Of a stretch of DNA of 64,000 bases, positions 47,632 through 57,138 are shown piece by piece. The position numbers were made by a program, and so were the translations under genes. How positions within the stretch are numbered: position 1 is the first letter of the stretch; every line of letters begins with the position of its first letter. The stretch covers positions 1,116,001 through 1,180,000 of the forward strand of contig NZ_CP009238.1 of the NCBI RefSeq assembly GCF_000743945.1, read 5' to 3'. The notes beneath the pieces were generated by a model. That model was not told the DNA's origin. It saw nothing but the letters and a program-made list of their open reading frames with translations, and ran no database searches. This DNA comes from Basilea psittacipulmonis DSM 24701. GTDB lineage: Bacteria > Pseudomonadota > Gammaproteobacteria > Burkholderiales > Burkholderiaceae_B.

Positions 47632-47658
47632 AAGTCACCTTATTCAAGTGACTTTTTG
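47632..47658 (+). terminator. second terminator-like hairpin before phoU 3' end
   Basis: AAGTCAC (47632-47638) / GTGACTT (47648-47654), followed by TTTTT on the plus strand; on the minus strand the tail is CTGTG. It is 170 bp beyond yggX, so it either backs up the first terminator or ends a small unrecognised transcript. Confidence 0.55.
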
Positions 47659-47667
47659 GTATCCGCA

Positions 47668-48432
47668 TTAAAACAGACTTTCGGGAACGTTTTCTTCCTC
47701 TTCTGTTAAACCTGATTTAGTCCCCGGAGCTTCACGACGAGCGACTTTTTCTGCTTTTTTAACCTTTTTGTGACGAACATCCGATCCCTGAACGATGTAA
47801 ATAATACCCTCTGCCATATTCGTACAATGATCTCCAATACGCTCAAAAGAACGTCCAATAAAAATCATATCGATACTTGCAGAGATATTTCGAGGATCTT
47901 CAATCATATAGGTAATCAGCTCTCGCATAATCCCTTTCCATTCTTTATCCACTGATTTATCGCTTCTTAGCACTTCAGCAGCGGCAATCGGATCTCTTCT
48001 TGCAAAAGCATCTAATACCTGTCTGAGCATATTCTTAACCATACTCGCCATATGCTCAATATCCACTTCTGATGACAGTTCCACACGTTTTTCATGTAGC
48101 TGGGCAATCATTTTTGCAATCTTATATGCCTCATCTCCCATACGTTCTAGATCCGTATTCATTTTGGAGACCATGATCACCCCACGAAGATCAACGGCAG
48201 TAGGTTGAAACAAAGCAAATAACTGAATGATGGCGTTATCAATTTCAACTTCCATGTTATTGACACGTTCTTCTAGATCATAAATCTGTTCAATAACACT
48301 ATCATCTTTTGTACTTAGGGATTCCAAGATGCCATTAATCATGGCCTCAACCAACCCTCCCATTTCTAAAAACTGGGAATAAATTTTTGATAATTCATTA
48401 TCAAAACGAGAATTGTAATGTACCATGGGCAT
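47668..48432 (-). CDS. phoU: phosphate transport regulatory protein PhoU
   Basis: 254-aa PhoU, two repeated three-helix bundles with the metal-binding E/D-rich motifs (EVEIDNAI, LERMGDEAYKIA and SFERIGDHCTNMAEG). It links the Pst importer to the PhoR kinase. Start set at the ATG 6 nt after GGAG; the longer frame begins with TTG. No pstSCAB or phoBR lies nearby. It is 45 bp downstream of rpiA in the same direction, so may be cotranscribed with the pot-rpiA unit. Confidence 0.93.
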   Translation of the reverse strand: MPMVHYNSRFDNELSKIYSQFLEMGGLVEAMINGILESLSTKDDSVIEQIYDLEERVNNMEVEIDNAIIQLFALFQPTAVDLRGVIMVSKMNTDLERMGDEAYKIAKMIAQLHEKRVELSSEVDIEHMASMVKNMLRQVLDAFARRDPIAAAEVLRSDKSVDKEWKGIMRELITYMIEDPRNISASIDMIFIGRSFERIGDHCTNMAEGIIYIVQGSDVRHKKVKKAEKVARREAPGTKSGLTEEEENVPESLF

Positions 48433-48477
48433 ATCTTTCTCCAAGCAATCATACTACGAGTTTAACGTAAAAGCATA

Positions 48478-49176
48478 TTACGCATATCTAGGATCAGCTG
48501 TCTGACCGATAATTTTTACACCTTCTTGAGTCCCTACCAAAGCCACTGTTGCTGGACGTATCGCAAAAAGACCGCAAGTGACCACACCCGGAATATCATT
48601 AATCTGTGCTTCTAAACGAGCAGCATCTTCAATTTTTAAACCTTTAACATCGAGTATGGGATGACCATTATCCGTTAGAAAGTCTTTTCGTTCGATCACT
48701 TCAGTCGCACCTAATTGGTATAACTGACGCGACACCACTTCTTTTGAAATCGCTAATACCTCAATAGGCAAAGGAAAGGCTCCTAAATTATCGACAACTT
48801 TAGATTCATCTACGATACACACAAAATGATGTGAGGCACTGGCGACAATTTTTTCTCTTGTCAAAGCACCTCCGCCACCTTTTATCATTTCAAGTTTTGC
48901 ATTAATCTCATCGGCACCATCGACATAAACTGCAAGCTCATCTACTTCGTTCAAATCAAAGACACGGATACCATGCATGGCTAAACGTTTTGCACTACGC
49001 TCCGAACTAGCTACCGCCCCACGAAAAGCATGACGATGTTCAGCCAAGGCATCAATAAAGAAATCAGCCGTAGAACCTGTTCCTATTCCAATAATCGCAT
49101 CTTGAATCAAGTGCTGACGAATATGCGATAACGCTTGTTTAGCGACAGCTTGTTTTAATTGATCTTGAGTTAACAT
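48478..49176 (-). CDS. rpiA: ribose-5-phosphate isomerase A
   Basis: Interconverts ribulose-5-P and ribose-5-P. 232 aa. GIGTGSTADFFIDAL (about 31-45), the catalytic DGADEI (about 84-89) and KGGGGALTREK (about 97-107) are all present. Starts 12 bp after potI and probably shares its transcript. Confidence 0.97.
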   Translation of the reverse strand: MLTQDQLKQAVAKQALSHIRQHLIQDAIIGIGTGSTADFFIDALAEHRHAFRGAVASSERSAKRLAMHGIRVFDLNEVDELAVYVDGADEINAKLEMIKGGGGALTREKIVASASHHFVCIVDESKVVDNLGAFPLPIEVLAISKEVVSRQLYQLGATEVIERKDFLTDNGHPILDVKGLKIEDAARLEAQINDIPGVVTCGLFAIRPATVALVGTQEGVKIIGQTADPRYA

Positions 49177-49188
49177 GTTCTATTTTCC

Positions 49189-50013
49189 TTAACGTTTAAT
49201 TCGATTTTGCAAGGTGTTTCCGATAATGACACACGCCCCAACCACGCAAATTAATATCGTTGCTAAAGCATTGACTTCTGGCTTTAATCCCAATCTAACA
49301 CGAGAAAAAATCTCTACAGGTAAGGTGGTGTAACCAGGCCCATTCATGAACGAAGCAATCACCACATCATCCAATGATAAAGTGAATGCTAATAACCATG
49401 AAGAAATAAGTGCAGGTAAAATCAACGGTAGAATAATTTTAAAAAATACCGTTAATGGTTTTGCACCCAAATCTAAAGCAGCCTCTTCTAAAGAACGGTC
49501 TAACTCTCTAATACGAGAAGAAACCACGACAGATACATAGGCTACACATAATGTCACATGTCCTAACCAAATCGTAAAGACACCGTTCGCTTCAGGCACA
49601 CCAAACATATTTCTTAACTCAATAATCATTAAGAGTAAGGAAATACCTAAAATAACATCGGGAATAACTAAAGGTAAGTTTAATAAACCAATAAATAATC
49701 CGATACTTTTAAAGGTATTTTTTCTAACCAATACATAAGCGGCCCAAGTACCGATAAAAACTGCAGCCGTCGCACTTAAAAAAGCCACCTCGAGTGACAA
49801 ATAAGCCGCAGACAACAATTCCTTATCATTGAATAATTTTTCATACCATCTCAATGAAAAACCCGTCCACGTACTACCTATCGCGGATTCATTAAATGAG
49901 AAAACAATCAAACTGATAATCGGCACATACAAAAAGAAGTAACCAAAGCCAAGAAAACAATATTTCAAAAAGCGATTATCACGGTGACTAGCATAATATT
50001 TTTTCTTTGCCAT
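49189..50013 (-). CDS. potI: putrescine ABC transporter permease PotI
   Basis: 274 aa, about six membrane spans, with the permease EAA loop (EEAALDLGAKPLTVFFKIILPL region) and the PotC/PotI-like FSFNESAIGSTWTGFSLRWY near the N-terminus. It shares one base with the potH stop (TAATG). Fourth gene of potFGHI. Confidence 0.92.
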   Translation of the reverse strand: MAKKKYYASHRDNRFLKYCFLGFGYFFLYVPIISLIVFSFNESAIGSTWTGFSLRWYEKLFNDKELLSAAYLSLEVAFLSATAAVFIGTWAAYVLVRKNTFKSIGLFIGLLNLPLVIPDVILGISLLLMIIELRNMFGVPEANGVFTIWLGHVTLCVAYVSVVVSSRIRELDRSLEEAALDLGAKPLTVFFKIILPLILPALISSWLLAFTLSLDDVVIASFMNGPGYTTLPVEIFSRVRLGLKPEVNALATILICVVGACVIIGNTLQNRIKR

Positions 50014-50906
50014 TATCGAGTCCCCCTATTGGTTTTTAGCGAGTTGTATTGGAATATCGCTAAAGGAATCAATAACACTAAAATCATCACGACCGCTACA
50101 GCCGCCGCTACAGGCCAGTTAGAATCACTAAAAAATTGATTCATCATCACTCGACCGATCATATACGTATTACTACCGCCTAATAATTCAGGGATAACAT
50201 ACTCACCGACGACAGGAATAAAGACTAACATAGCACCTGCAATCACGCCTGGCATGGACAAAGGTAAGGTAATGCTTACAAACGCACGCCAAGGTTTTGC
50301 CCCTAAATCATAGGCCGCATCTAACAAACGCTGATCCAATTTGACTAAATTCGTATATAGTGGCAGGATGAAAAAAGGCAAATAGGTATAAATCAATCCG
50401 ATATAAACGGCAATATCGGTGCGATAAATTTCTAATGGCTGTGCAATCAGTCCCAAACTCATCAGTAATTTATTCAACAAACCTTCATTTCTTAAAATCC
50501 CCACCCATGCATATACTCGCAACAACAAAGAGGTCCAAAATGGCAGAATAACCGCCAACATCAGTATATTTCTAATACTAGGACGAGAACGAGCAATGTA
50601 ATACGCCATGGGGTATCCGATCAAAATGCAGATAATGGTCGTTATCAATGCCATCTTCAAGGAATTCAAATACGCCATCAGATACATCGAATCATCCAGC
50701 ATCATGGAAAAGCCTTCAAAATGCAGGCTAATATTCAACACATGATCATGTATTTGAACCAAAGGACCATAAGGTGGGATACCGAATAAAGATTCGGCAA
50801 AACTGATTTTCAAAACGATAATAAAAGGAATAAATAGACATATTATCAACCATAGATATGGCGGTAATATGGCTAAAATATCGCGATTAAATTTAAAGTT
50901 TCTCAT
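50013..50906 (-). CDS. potH: putrescine ABC transporter permease PotH
   Basis: 297 aa, six membrane spans. FAESLFGIPPYGPL and the EAA loop LLDAAYDLGAKPWRAFVSI identify a PotB/PotH permease. ATGA overlap with potG. Pairs with PotI to form the channel. Confidence 0.92.
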   Translation of the reverse strand: MRNFKFNRDILAILPPYLWLIICLFIPFIIVLKISFAESLFGIPPYGPLVQIHDHVLNISLHFEGFSMMLDDSMYLMAYLNSLKMALITTIICILIGYPMAYYIARSRPSIRNILMLAVILPFWTSLLLRVYAWVGILRNEGLLNKLLMSLGLIAQPLEIYRTDIAVYIGLIYTYLPFFILPLYTNLVKLDQRLLDAAYDLGAKPWRAFVSITLPLSMPGVIAGAMLVFIPVVGEYVIPELLGGSNTYMIGRVMMNQFFSDSNWPVAAAVAVVMILVLLIPLAIFQYNSLKTNRGTR

Positions 50907-52030
50907 TTTGCTAACACCGTACCACTGTCAGGTCCCCAAACAAGATACACTTCATCATCTACCCCAGGATAGTCGCCTTCCATCAAACTTAAACTTGGCA
51001 CACATGCTTCTACCACTTTGCCTGAATCCAGTCTTACTTGATACAAGGTATAACTTCCCATCCAAGCAACGTGAGTCACCATGCCATGTCCAATATTATT
51101 TTCATCATCTGGATTTTCTCTTAACACGCGAATTTGTTCGGGACGAATAGAGACATACACTTCCATGCCCAAGGGTTCAGAAATACCATGACTAATGTAC
51201 AAAGGCTTCATCAATTCATCTGACTCAATCAACACGTGGTCAGGCTCATCCACCACAATATGTCCCGTAAAAATATTTGTCTTACCGATAAAGCTAGCCA
51301 CGAAACGAGAATTGGGATAAGTATAAATATCTTGTGGGGTACCACATTGGATAATTTGGCCATCTGTCATCACCGCCAAACGATTCGCCATGGTCATCGC
51401 TTCTTCCTGATCGTGAGTCACCATAATACAAGTCACGCCTACTTGTTCAATAATTCTGACCAGTTCAATCTGTGTTTGTTGACGGATTTGTTTATCTAAT
51501 GCTGACATCGGCTCATCAAGAAGCAGTAATTTAGGACGTTTTACTAAACTTCTTGCCATGGCAACACGCTGCTGTTGGCCACCCGATAACTCATGAGGCT
51601 TACGTCTAGAATAAGCCCCCATTTGTACCAAATTTAACGCATGATAAACACGATCATGAATTTCTGCCTTATCCACGCCCTCTTGTTTTAAACCAAAGGC
51701 GACATTCGCCTCCACTGTCATATGAGGAAACAAAGCATAAGACTGGAACATCATGTTGACAGGACGTTTATAAGGAGGTACTTCGGTAATATCTACGCCA
51801 TCTAAAAATATTTGTCCTGATGTAGGTGTCTCAAAACCTGCTAGCATTCTTAGCAAAGTAGATTTTCCACAACCTGAGCTACCTAATAAAGCAAAAATTT
51901 CATTACGTTCCACCGCCAAATTAACCGATTTTACGGCAACGGTATCGTTAAAAATTTTTACCACATCAACCAGTTTCACAAACTCGTCAGGGGTGACCTC
52001 ATTTTGTGAACTCATGCTTATATCATTCAT
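50903..52030 (-). CDS. potG: putrescine ABC transporter ATPase PotG
   Basis: 375 aa. Walker A GSSGCGKST, signature LSGGQQQRVAMAR, Walker B LLLLDEPMSALD, H-loop VTHDQ, and a C-terminal TOBE domain (about 270-370). Length and domain set match PotG. An AAGG ribosome site lies 10 nt before ATG. Second gene, separated from potF by a hairpin. Confidence 0.94.
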   Translation of the reverse strand: MNDISMSSQNEVTPDEFVKLVDVVKIFNDTVAVKSVNLAVERNEIFALLGSSGCGKSTLLRMLAGFETPTSGQIFLDGVDITEVPPYKRPVNMMFQSYALFPHMTVEANVAFGLKQEGVDKAEIHDRVYHALNLVQMGAYSRRKPHELSGGQQQRVAMARSLVKRPKLLLLDEPMSALDKQIRQQTQIELVRIIEQVGVTCIMVTHDQEEAMTMANRLAVMTDGQIIQCGTPQDIYTYPNSRFVASFIGKTNIFTGHIVVDEPDHVLIESDELMKPLYISHGISEPLGMEVYVSIRPEQIRVLRENPDDENNIGHGMVTHVAWMGSYTLYQVRLDSGKVVEACVPSLSLMEGDYPGVDDEVYLVWGPDSGTVLAK

Positions 52031-52055
52031 CGTTTCTCTACCTTATAATAAGCAT

Positions 52056-52090
52056 AGTGCCTTATTTAACCATTTCGTAAATAAGGCACT
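52056..52090 (-). other. potF-potG intergenic hairpin
   Basis: Perfect 13-bp inverted repeat AGTGCCTTATTTA (52056-52068) / TAAATAAGGCACT (52078-52090), 9-nt loop. On the minus strand no T run follows, so it is better explained as an mRNA-stabilising or partial-termination element raising PotF over the membrane subunits. Confidence 0.6.
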
Positions 52091-52134
52091 TTTAAACGTA
52101 CTTCAAACTATAATTTATTATACCTTGATTTAGA

Positions 52135-53235
52135 CTATAGTTTGCCAGCTTTTAGATCTGACCAAAGTCTTGTCTCAAGACGCAAAATATTCATCGGTTG
52201 TGGTTTAATCACAAATAATGTTTTTGCAACTTCCTCATCAGGATATAGCTGTTTATTGTTGGCAATTTCAGGAACAATGTACTGACGTGCCGTTGCATTA
52301 GCATTTGGATAAAACATTTCATTCGTGATCGCCGCGTGAACTTTTGGATCTTCCATGTAGTTAATAAATTTCATCGCATTTTCTGGATGAGGAGCGTCTT
52401 TAGGAACGGCCATCGTATCAAACCATACTGGTGCACCACCTTTTGGAATGTAGTAATCCACTACATAATCACGTTTTGCTTTTTTGGCACGATCGGCTGA
52501 AATCATCACATCGCCGTTAAAGCCATAAACCAAGCACAAATCACCAGAGGCTAATTCATCAATATAACCTGACGAACTAAATTGGCGAATATATGGACGA
52601 ATGGCTTTTAACACCTGAAAGGCTGCTTTAATGTCATCAGGATTGCTGCTGTTCGGATCTTTTCCGATATAGTGCAATACTGCTGGTATCACTTGAGCAG
52701 GCTCATCTAACACAGAAATACCGCATGATTTGAATTTCTCAGCATTCTCAGGCTTAAACAAAATATCCCAGTTAGCCAAATCAGCCTCTTCACCTAAAAT
52801 AGCTTTAGCCTTAGTAACATTATAACCAAGACCATTAGTACCAAATCCCCATGGCACAAGATATTCATTACCAGGGTCAACCTGTGCCACAATCGCCATA
52901 ATAGCAGGATCTAGGTTTTTTAAATTTGGCATATTTTCTTTATCTAACTTTTGAAATAAGTTAGCTTGGATTTGTCTTGCTGCATAATGTGTGGAAGGCA
53001 CCACCACATCATAGCCAGAGTTTCCCGTTAAAAGTTTGGCTTGTAAAATATCATTTGAGTCGTAGGTATCATAGGAAATCTTAATACCTGTTTCTCGCTC
53101 AAATCCTGGCAATGTATCAGGTGCTGTATATTCCGCCCAGTTATAAACATTCACCACATTATCTTCTGCTTGTACTGTCCCCAGGATGGTAACACTTAAT
53201 GCAGCCATCACAGCAAGTTTTAGTGTTTTTTTCAT
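52135..53235 (-). CDS. potF: putrescine-binding periplasmic protein PotF
   Basis: 366 aa with signal peptide (MKKTLKLAVMAALSVTILG, cleavage after VQA near 23). The mature domain opens VVNVYNWAEYTAPDTL and continues YDTYDSNDILQAKLL, both PotF/PotD hallmarks for polyamine binding. A strong GGAGG site lies 8 nt upstream. First gene of the operon; its putrescine versus spermidine preference is inferred from similarity to PotF. Confidence 0.93.
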   Translation of the reverse strand: MKKTLKLAVMAALSVTILGTVQAEDNVVNVYNWAEYTAPDTLPGFERETGIKISYDTYDSNDILQAKLLTGNSGYDVVVPSTHYAARQIQANLFQKLDKENMPNLKNLDPAIMAIVAQVDPGNEYLVPWGFGTNGLGYNVTKAKAILGEEADLANWDILFKPENAEKFKSCGISVLDEPAQVIPAVLHYIGKDPNSSNPDDIKAAFQVLKAIRPYIRQFSSSGYIDELASGDLCLVYGFNGDVMISADRAKKAKRDYVVDYYIPKGGAPVWFDTMAVPKDAPHPENAMKFINYMEDPKVHAAITNEMFYPNANATARQYIVPEIANNKQLYPDEEVAKTLFVIKPQPMNILRLETRLWSDLKAGKL

Positions 53236-53344
53236 ATTACAACCTCCAAAAGTTTTCTGTGTTTGATGGGATATAAAACTATTGCAATTAAAACATAAAA
53301 AATTATCGAGATAAAGAAATAATTTTATTTTCTGAAAAGTAATG

Positions 53345-54700
53345 TTAAAGATAACTTAACACTTCTTCTAATCTTCCTACTGCCCTAATTTCCAAGCCCT
53401 CTATCGGTTGTTTGGGAGCATTATGTTTAGGCACCAAGGCAATAGAAAATCCTAGTTTTGCCGCTTCTTTTAAACGTTCTTGCCCACGGGGTGAAGGACG
53501 AATTTCACCTGATAAGCCCACTTCTCCAAAAGCTATCATACCTTTGGGCAAAGGACGATTTTTCATCGAAGAAATAATCGCCAATAAAATGGGTAAATCC
53601 GCGGCGGTTTCTTGAATACGCACCCCACCTACGGCATTAACAAATACATCTAAATCAAAGGTACTGATACCCGCATGACGATTTAATACAGCCAATAACA
53701 TCGCTAGTCGGCTAGACTCTAGACCAATACTCAAACGTCGAGGATTAGGCACATGGGTGGTATCCACGAGGGCTTGAATTTCAACCAGCAACGGTCTTGT
53801 GCCTTCTTGAGTCGCCATCACACATGATCCCGGAATAGAATGATCGTATTGTGAGAGAAAAATAGCGGAGGGGTTATTAATGCCTTTTAGTCCTTTTTCC
53901 GTCATCACAAAGACCCCTAATTCATTGACCGCACCAAATCGATTTTTGATAGCACGAATCAAACGATAGGTAGAATCTCCCTCTCCCTCAAAATACAACA
54001 CCGTATCGACAATATGTTCTAATACTCTAGGCCCTGCTAAAGCACCATCTTTAGTGACATGGCCGATCATAATTAATGAAATGCCATGTTGTTTAGCAAT
54101 CCGAGTTAAACGTGCAGCACATTCTCTGACTTGAGAAACAGAACCGGGGGCTGCGGACAATTCACCTGAAAACAAGGTTTGAATCGAATCGATGACCACC
54201 ACTTTGGGATGTTCGGTTTCTAATACCTGTTCGATGGTTTCCAACTGAATTTCTGCCATCAGGCGAACATGACTGGTATCCAATTCCAAACGTTGGGCCC
54301 TTAATGCAACTTGTTCAGCGGACTCTTCGCCCGTCACATATAAAGTGGCATATTGTTCCGATAAATAACAGAGAGACTGTAGTAATAAAGTCGATTTACC
54401 GATTCCTGGATCGCCACCTATTAGCGTAACCCCACCTGGTACAATGCCTCCGCCCAAAGCACGATCAAGCTCTGCAATACCAATTTTCATACGCGTGACT
54501 TCCTGTGGTGTCACCGTTGATAAATTAATAATGCCCGAACTTTTTGCTAAATGAGAAAAACGGTTCTGAGTGCTTGTTTCGACTGCAACGGCCACCTCTT
54601 CAATCGTATTCCAAGCATGACAATGCGTACATTGACCAAGCCATTTATTCGTTACGCCACCACATGCTTGACAGACAAATTGCGTTTTTTTCTTAGCCAA
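53345..54700 (-). CDS. radA: DNA repair protein RadA
   Basis: RecA-like branch-migration factor acting on recombination intermediates. 451 aa. The zinc finger is C-x2-C...C-x2-C in FVCQACGG and GQCTHCHAW. Walker A is GGDPGIGKSTLL, the RadA-specific KNRFG motif is present, and the Lon-protease-like domain occupies the last 170 residues. It follows alr by 3 bp. Confidence 0.96.
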   Translation of the reverse strand: MAKKKTQFVCQACGGVTNKWLGQCTHCHAWNTIEEVAVAVETSTQNRFSHLAKSSGIINLSTVTPQEVTRMKIGIAELDRALGGGIVPGGVTLIGGDPGIGKSTLLLQSLCYLSEQYATLYVTGEESAEQVALRAQRLELDTSHVRLMAEIQLETIEQVLETEHPKVVVIDSIQTLFSGELSAAPGSVSQVRECAARLTRIAKQHGISLIMIGHVTKDGALAGPRVLEHIVDTVLYFEGEGDSTYRLIRAIKNRFGAVNELGVFVMTEKGLKGINNPSAIFLSQYDHSIPGSCVMATQEGTRPLLVEIQALVDTTHVPNPRRLSIGLESSRLAMLLAVLNRHAGISTFDLDVFVNAVGGVRIQETAADLPILLAIISSMKNRPLPKGMIAFGEVGLSGEIRPSPRGQERLKEAAKLGFSIALVPKHNAPKQPIEGLEIRAVGRLEEVLSYL

Positions 54701-54703
54701 TTT

Positions 54704-55813
54704 TTACTCCTTTGTGATCACTTCCACTGGCACTCTTTTTGCTAATGCACACATTAATTCATATCCTAATGTACCTGCTTGTTGAGCCACTTCATCAATA
54801 CTAGGACCTCCTTGCCCCCATAATCTAACCCAATCCCCCTCTTTTACTTGAGGCAAATCAGTAACGTCTATCGTCATCATGTCCATGGACACACGACCGA
54901 CAATCGGAGCAACACCACCTTTTAATATACGCACGTTAGCCCCCTTTCCAATCACCCTTGGATAACCATCGGCATAACCACAAGCTATCACCGCAATACG
55001 AGAAGCCCGTTTTGTTACAAAAAGGCCACTATAACCGATTGCCTGTCCACTACAGACATCTTGAATGGCGATAATTTGAGCGTCTAGATTCATGGCGGCT
55101 TGCACCTTTAACCAATCTGTCTCATCATAGGCTAAGGCATTGGATCCATACAAACTAATACCAGCACGCACCCATTGTCCTAGTGAAACCGCCTCTGGCA
55201 GTTGCAAACTCGCCGCTGAATTGCAACAGCTTATCCAGTCCCAATCAAAGCCAGCAATCATTTCTTGAAAAGTTGATAATTGTTTTTTTGCATGCTCTAA
55301 ACATTTTTCATCTGCACGAGCAAAATGTGTGATGACACCAATACTTGAAACTTTTCCTAACTGTTCAAGCTGTTTAATTTCTGTATAGGCTTGCGATAAA
55401 TTAGCATGAGTAAATCCCAATCGATTCATGCCTGAGTTAACTTTTATCGCCACACGAATAGGATGGTGAATCACAGCTTGTTTTATCCATTCTATTTGAC
55501 GAGTTTGATGAATGCTAATGGTCAGATCATATTGTTGCACTCTATCTAAATCCGCTGGTTCAAAAATACCTTCTAATAATAAAATAGGCTTTTTCCAGCC
55601 ATATTCTCGACATTTTTTGGCTTCTTGAATATCCAACATCGCCAATCCATCAGCTTCTGCAAAGCCTTGACAAGCCTGTTCAATACCATGCCCATACGCA
55701 TTTGCTTTCACAACGGCCCATACGTTCTTATCTGCCGGCAATGCTTGTTTGAATACGGATAAATTATGTTTCATAGCTGCAAGGTTGATTTGAGCTTTAA
55801 TCGGACGTGGCAT
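54704..55813 (-). CDS. alr: alanine racemase
   Basis: Makes D-alanine for peptidoglycan. 369 aa. The PLP lysine is K36 in VVKANAYGHG; the second catalytic tyrosine is in the VSMDMMTIDVTDL-proximal region (family Y near 265: SGQAIGYSGLF). GEIR-like VRAGISLYGS and the C-terminal GYELMCALAKRVP are conserved. Divergent from the squalene-synthase-like gene and 3 bp ahead of radA. Confidence 0.96.
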   Translation of the reverse strand: MPRPIKAQINLAAMKHNLSVFKQALPADKNVWAVVKANAYGHGIEQACQGFAEADGLAMLDIQEAKKCREYGWKKPILLLEGIFEPADLDRVQQYDLTISIHQTRQIEWIKQAVIHHPIRVAIKVNSGMNRLGFTHANLSQAYTEIKQLEQLGKVSSIGVITHFARADEKCLEHAKKQLSTFQEMIAGFDWDWISCCNSAASLQLPEAVSLGQWVRAGISLYGSNALAYDETDWLKVQAAMNLDAQIIAIQDVCSGQAIGYSGLFVTKRASRIAVIACGYADGYPRVIGKGANVRILKGGVAPIVGRVSMDMMTIDVTDLPQVKEGDWVRLWGQGGPSIDEVAQQAGTLGYELMCALAKRVPVEVITKE

Positions 55814-55880
55814 AATCGATCTCTATCATTTACAATATGCAAAGATTATAATGCAATGTCTAATTCATTTCATCGCCACT

Positions 55881-56726
55881 ATGACAAACTTTACTGACAC
55901 TCGTTTACCACCCTATCTTAAATTCCCAGAATTTGCTTCCATTATGTATTATGCCATTCGTTTTGCACCGGAAACGCAACAATTCTTACTGACTGTTTTA
56001 TACACACTAAATGAGGAAATCAGCGAAGTACGTCAAGTTTCTGACCCTAATTTGGCCAAGGTCAAATTACAATGGTGGCGACACGAAATTGAAAAGTTAT
56101 ACGAAAAAAAAGCAGAACACCCCGTTGTACAAGCCTTATATCCTTATCTCTCTGTCTTACCCAAAGAACATTTGGAAAAAATCATTGATTTATATGAAAT
56201 GGATTTAAACCAAAATCGATATCAAGATTTCACCGAGCTTGGGGAATATTTAGGGCTGTATGGACAAAGTTATTTTATTTGTTTGGCCTATGTTTCAGGC
56301 CTACTTCATCACGCTAGTTCTCATGCTGATCACTTACTGATCGCATCCATAGGAGAAGCTGCTTTACTTACCGAAAAGTTGCATAAAATGGGACAAGATA
56401 TTGCTAAAGGATATATTTATTTGCCCATTGACATGCTTAAAGAAAAACAACTCAAACCCGCCCAATTACTTCATTACGAGCAATCACCTGAAATTCAGGC
56501 TATCTGCGAAACACTCGCTACCACGCTTAAAAACACCTTGACAACAGGTATTAAAGAACTAAAAAAATTCCCAAAAGATAAGCGTTGTTTTATTCGATAT
56601 ATCGCACGGGCTAGTTTATTTACTTTGAAAAAATTAGAACAAGACCATTGGCAAGTGCTTAAACATCAAGTCACACTTTCTCCCATGAAACTACTTTGGA
56701 TGGCTTGGAAAAATAGCCATTTTTAA
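55881..56726 (+). CDS. squalene/phytoene-synthase-like protein (NDUFAF6-like)
   Basis: 281 aa from the ATG at 55881; the earlier ATG at 55851 overlaps a TATAAT (55847-55852) that looks like the -10 element. The trans-prenyltransferase fold is suggested by YYAIRFAPETQQFLLTVLY and LQWWRHEIEKLY. But the first Asp-rich motif is replaced by NEEISEV (44-50), and the second is reduced to GQDIAKGYIYLP (171-182). The loss of metal-binding aspartates argues against squalene synthesis. The pattern resembles human NDUFAF6, a complex I assembly factor. It is 13 bp before crcB. Confidence 0.7.
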   Translation: MTNFTDTRLPPYLKFPEFASIMYYAIRFAPETQQFLLTVLYTLNEEISEVRQVSDPNLAKVKLQWWRHEIEKLYEKKAEHPVVQALYPYLSVLPKEHLEKIIDLYEMDLNQNRYQDFTELGEYLGLYGQSYFICLAYVSGLLHHASSHADHLLIASIGEAALLTEKLHKMGQDIAKGYIYLPIDMLKEKQLKPAQLLHYEQSPEIQAICETLATTLKNTLTTGIKELKKFPKDKRCFIRYIARASLFTLKKLEQDHWQVLKHQVTLSPMKLLWMAWKNSHF

Positions 56727-56739
56727 ATAAGAGGAACAC

Positions 56740-57081
56740 ATGAATTTTCTTGCAGTCGCACTCGGTGCCATGCTTGGCGGAATCGGTCGTTATAGTATTT
56801 CGTTGTTGATACCGAGTTATTGGGGAACGCTCACGGCTAATGCTATGGGTGGCTTTCTCATTGGATTATTACTCTGTTTTTCTGGATCAGACACCTTTCG
56901 CTTATTTGCCATCACAGGCGTATTAGGTGCATTCACCACCTTTTCCACGTTCTCGGCTGAATCCATTCGTTTTATCATGGCTGGTCAACTACTATCTGCC
57001 TTACTTTATATTCTAGCAAGTCTTGTTATCACATTATCGTTGACTGCATTAGGCTTATATCTAGGCAAACAATTCCTGTAA
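56740..57081 (+). CDS. crcB: fluoride ion channel (CrcB/Fluc)
   Basis: 113 aa, four membrane helices, works as an antiparallel dimer exporting fluoride. GGIGRY, the pore asparagine in ANAMGGFLIG and the TTFSTFSAE motif with its phenylalanines are present. AGAGGAA ribosome site. No fluoride riboswitch fits in the 13-bp gap to the gene upstream. Confidence 0.93.
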   Translation: MNFLAVALGAMLGGIGRYSISLLIPSYWGTLTANAMGGFLIGLLLCFSGSDTFRLFAITGVLGAFTTFSTFSAESIRFIMAGQLLSALLYILASLVITLSLTALGLYLGKQFL

Positions 57082-57122
57082 AAAACCAATCTCACTCAGA
57101 CAGTGTCATAAATGAGATTGGT
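57080..57122 (-). terminator. bidirectional terminator between crcB and thrC
   Basis: Stem ACCAATCTCA (57085-57094) / TGAGATTGGT (57113-57122), 18-nt loop. On the minus strand six T follow, so it mainly serves thrC; crcB overlaps its foot. Confidence 0.75.
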
Positions 57123-57138
57123 CTTCAAATTTAGAACC

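Noticed and set aside
56727..56739. Fluoride riboswitch before crcB
   Set aside because: Only 13 bp separate it from the upstream gene, too short for the aptamer.
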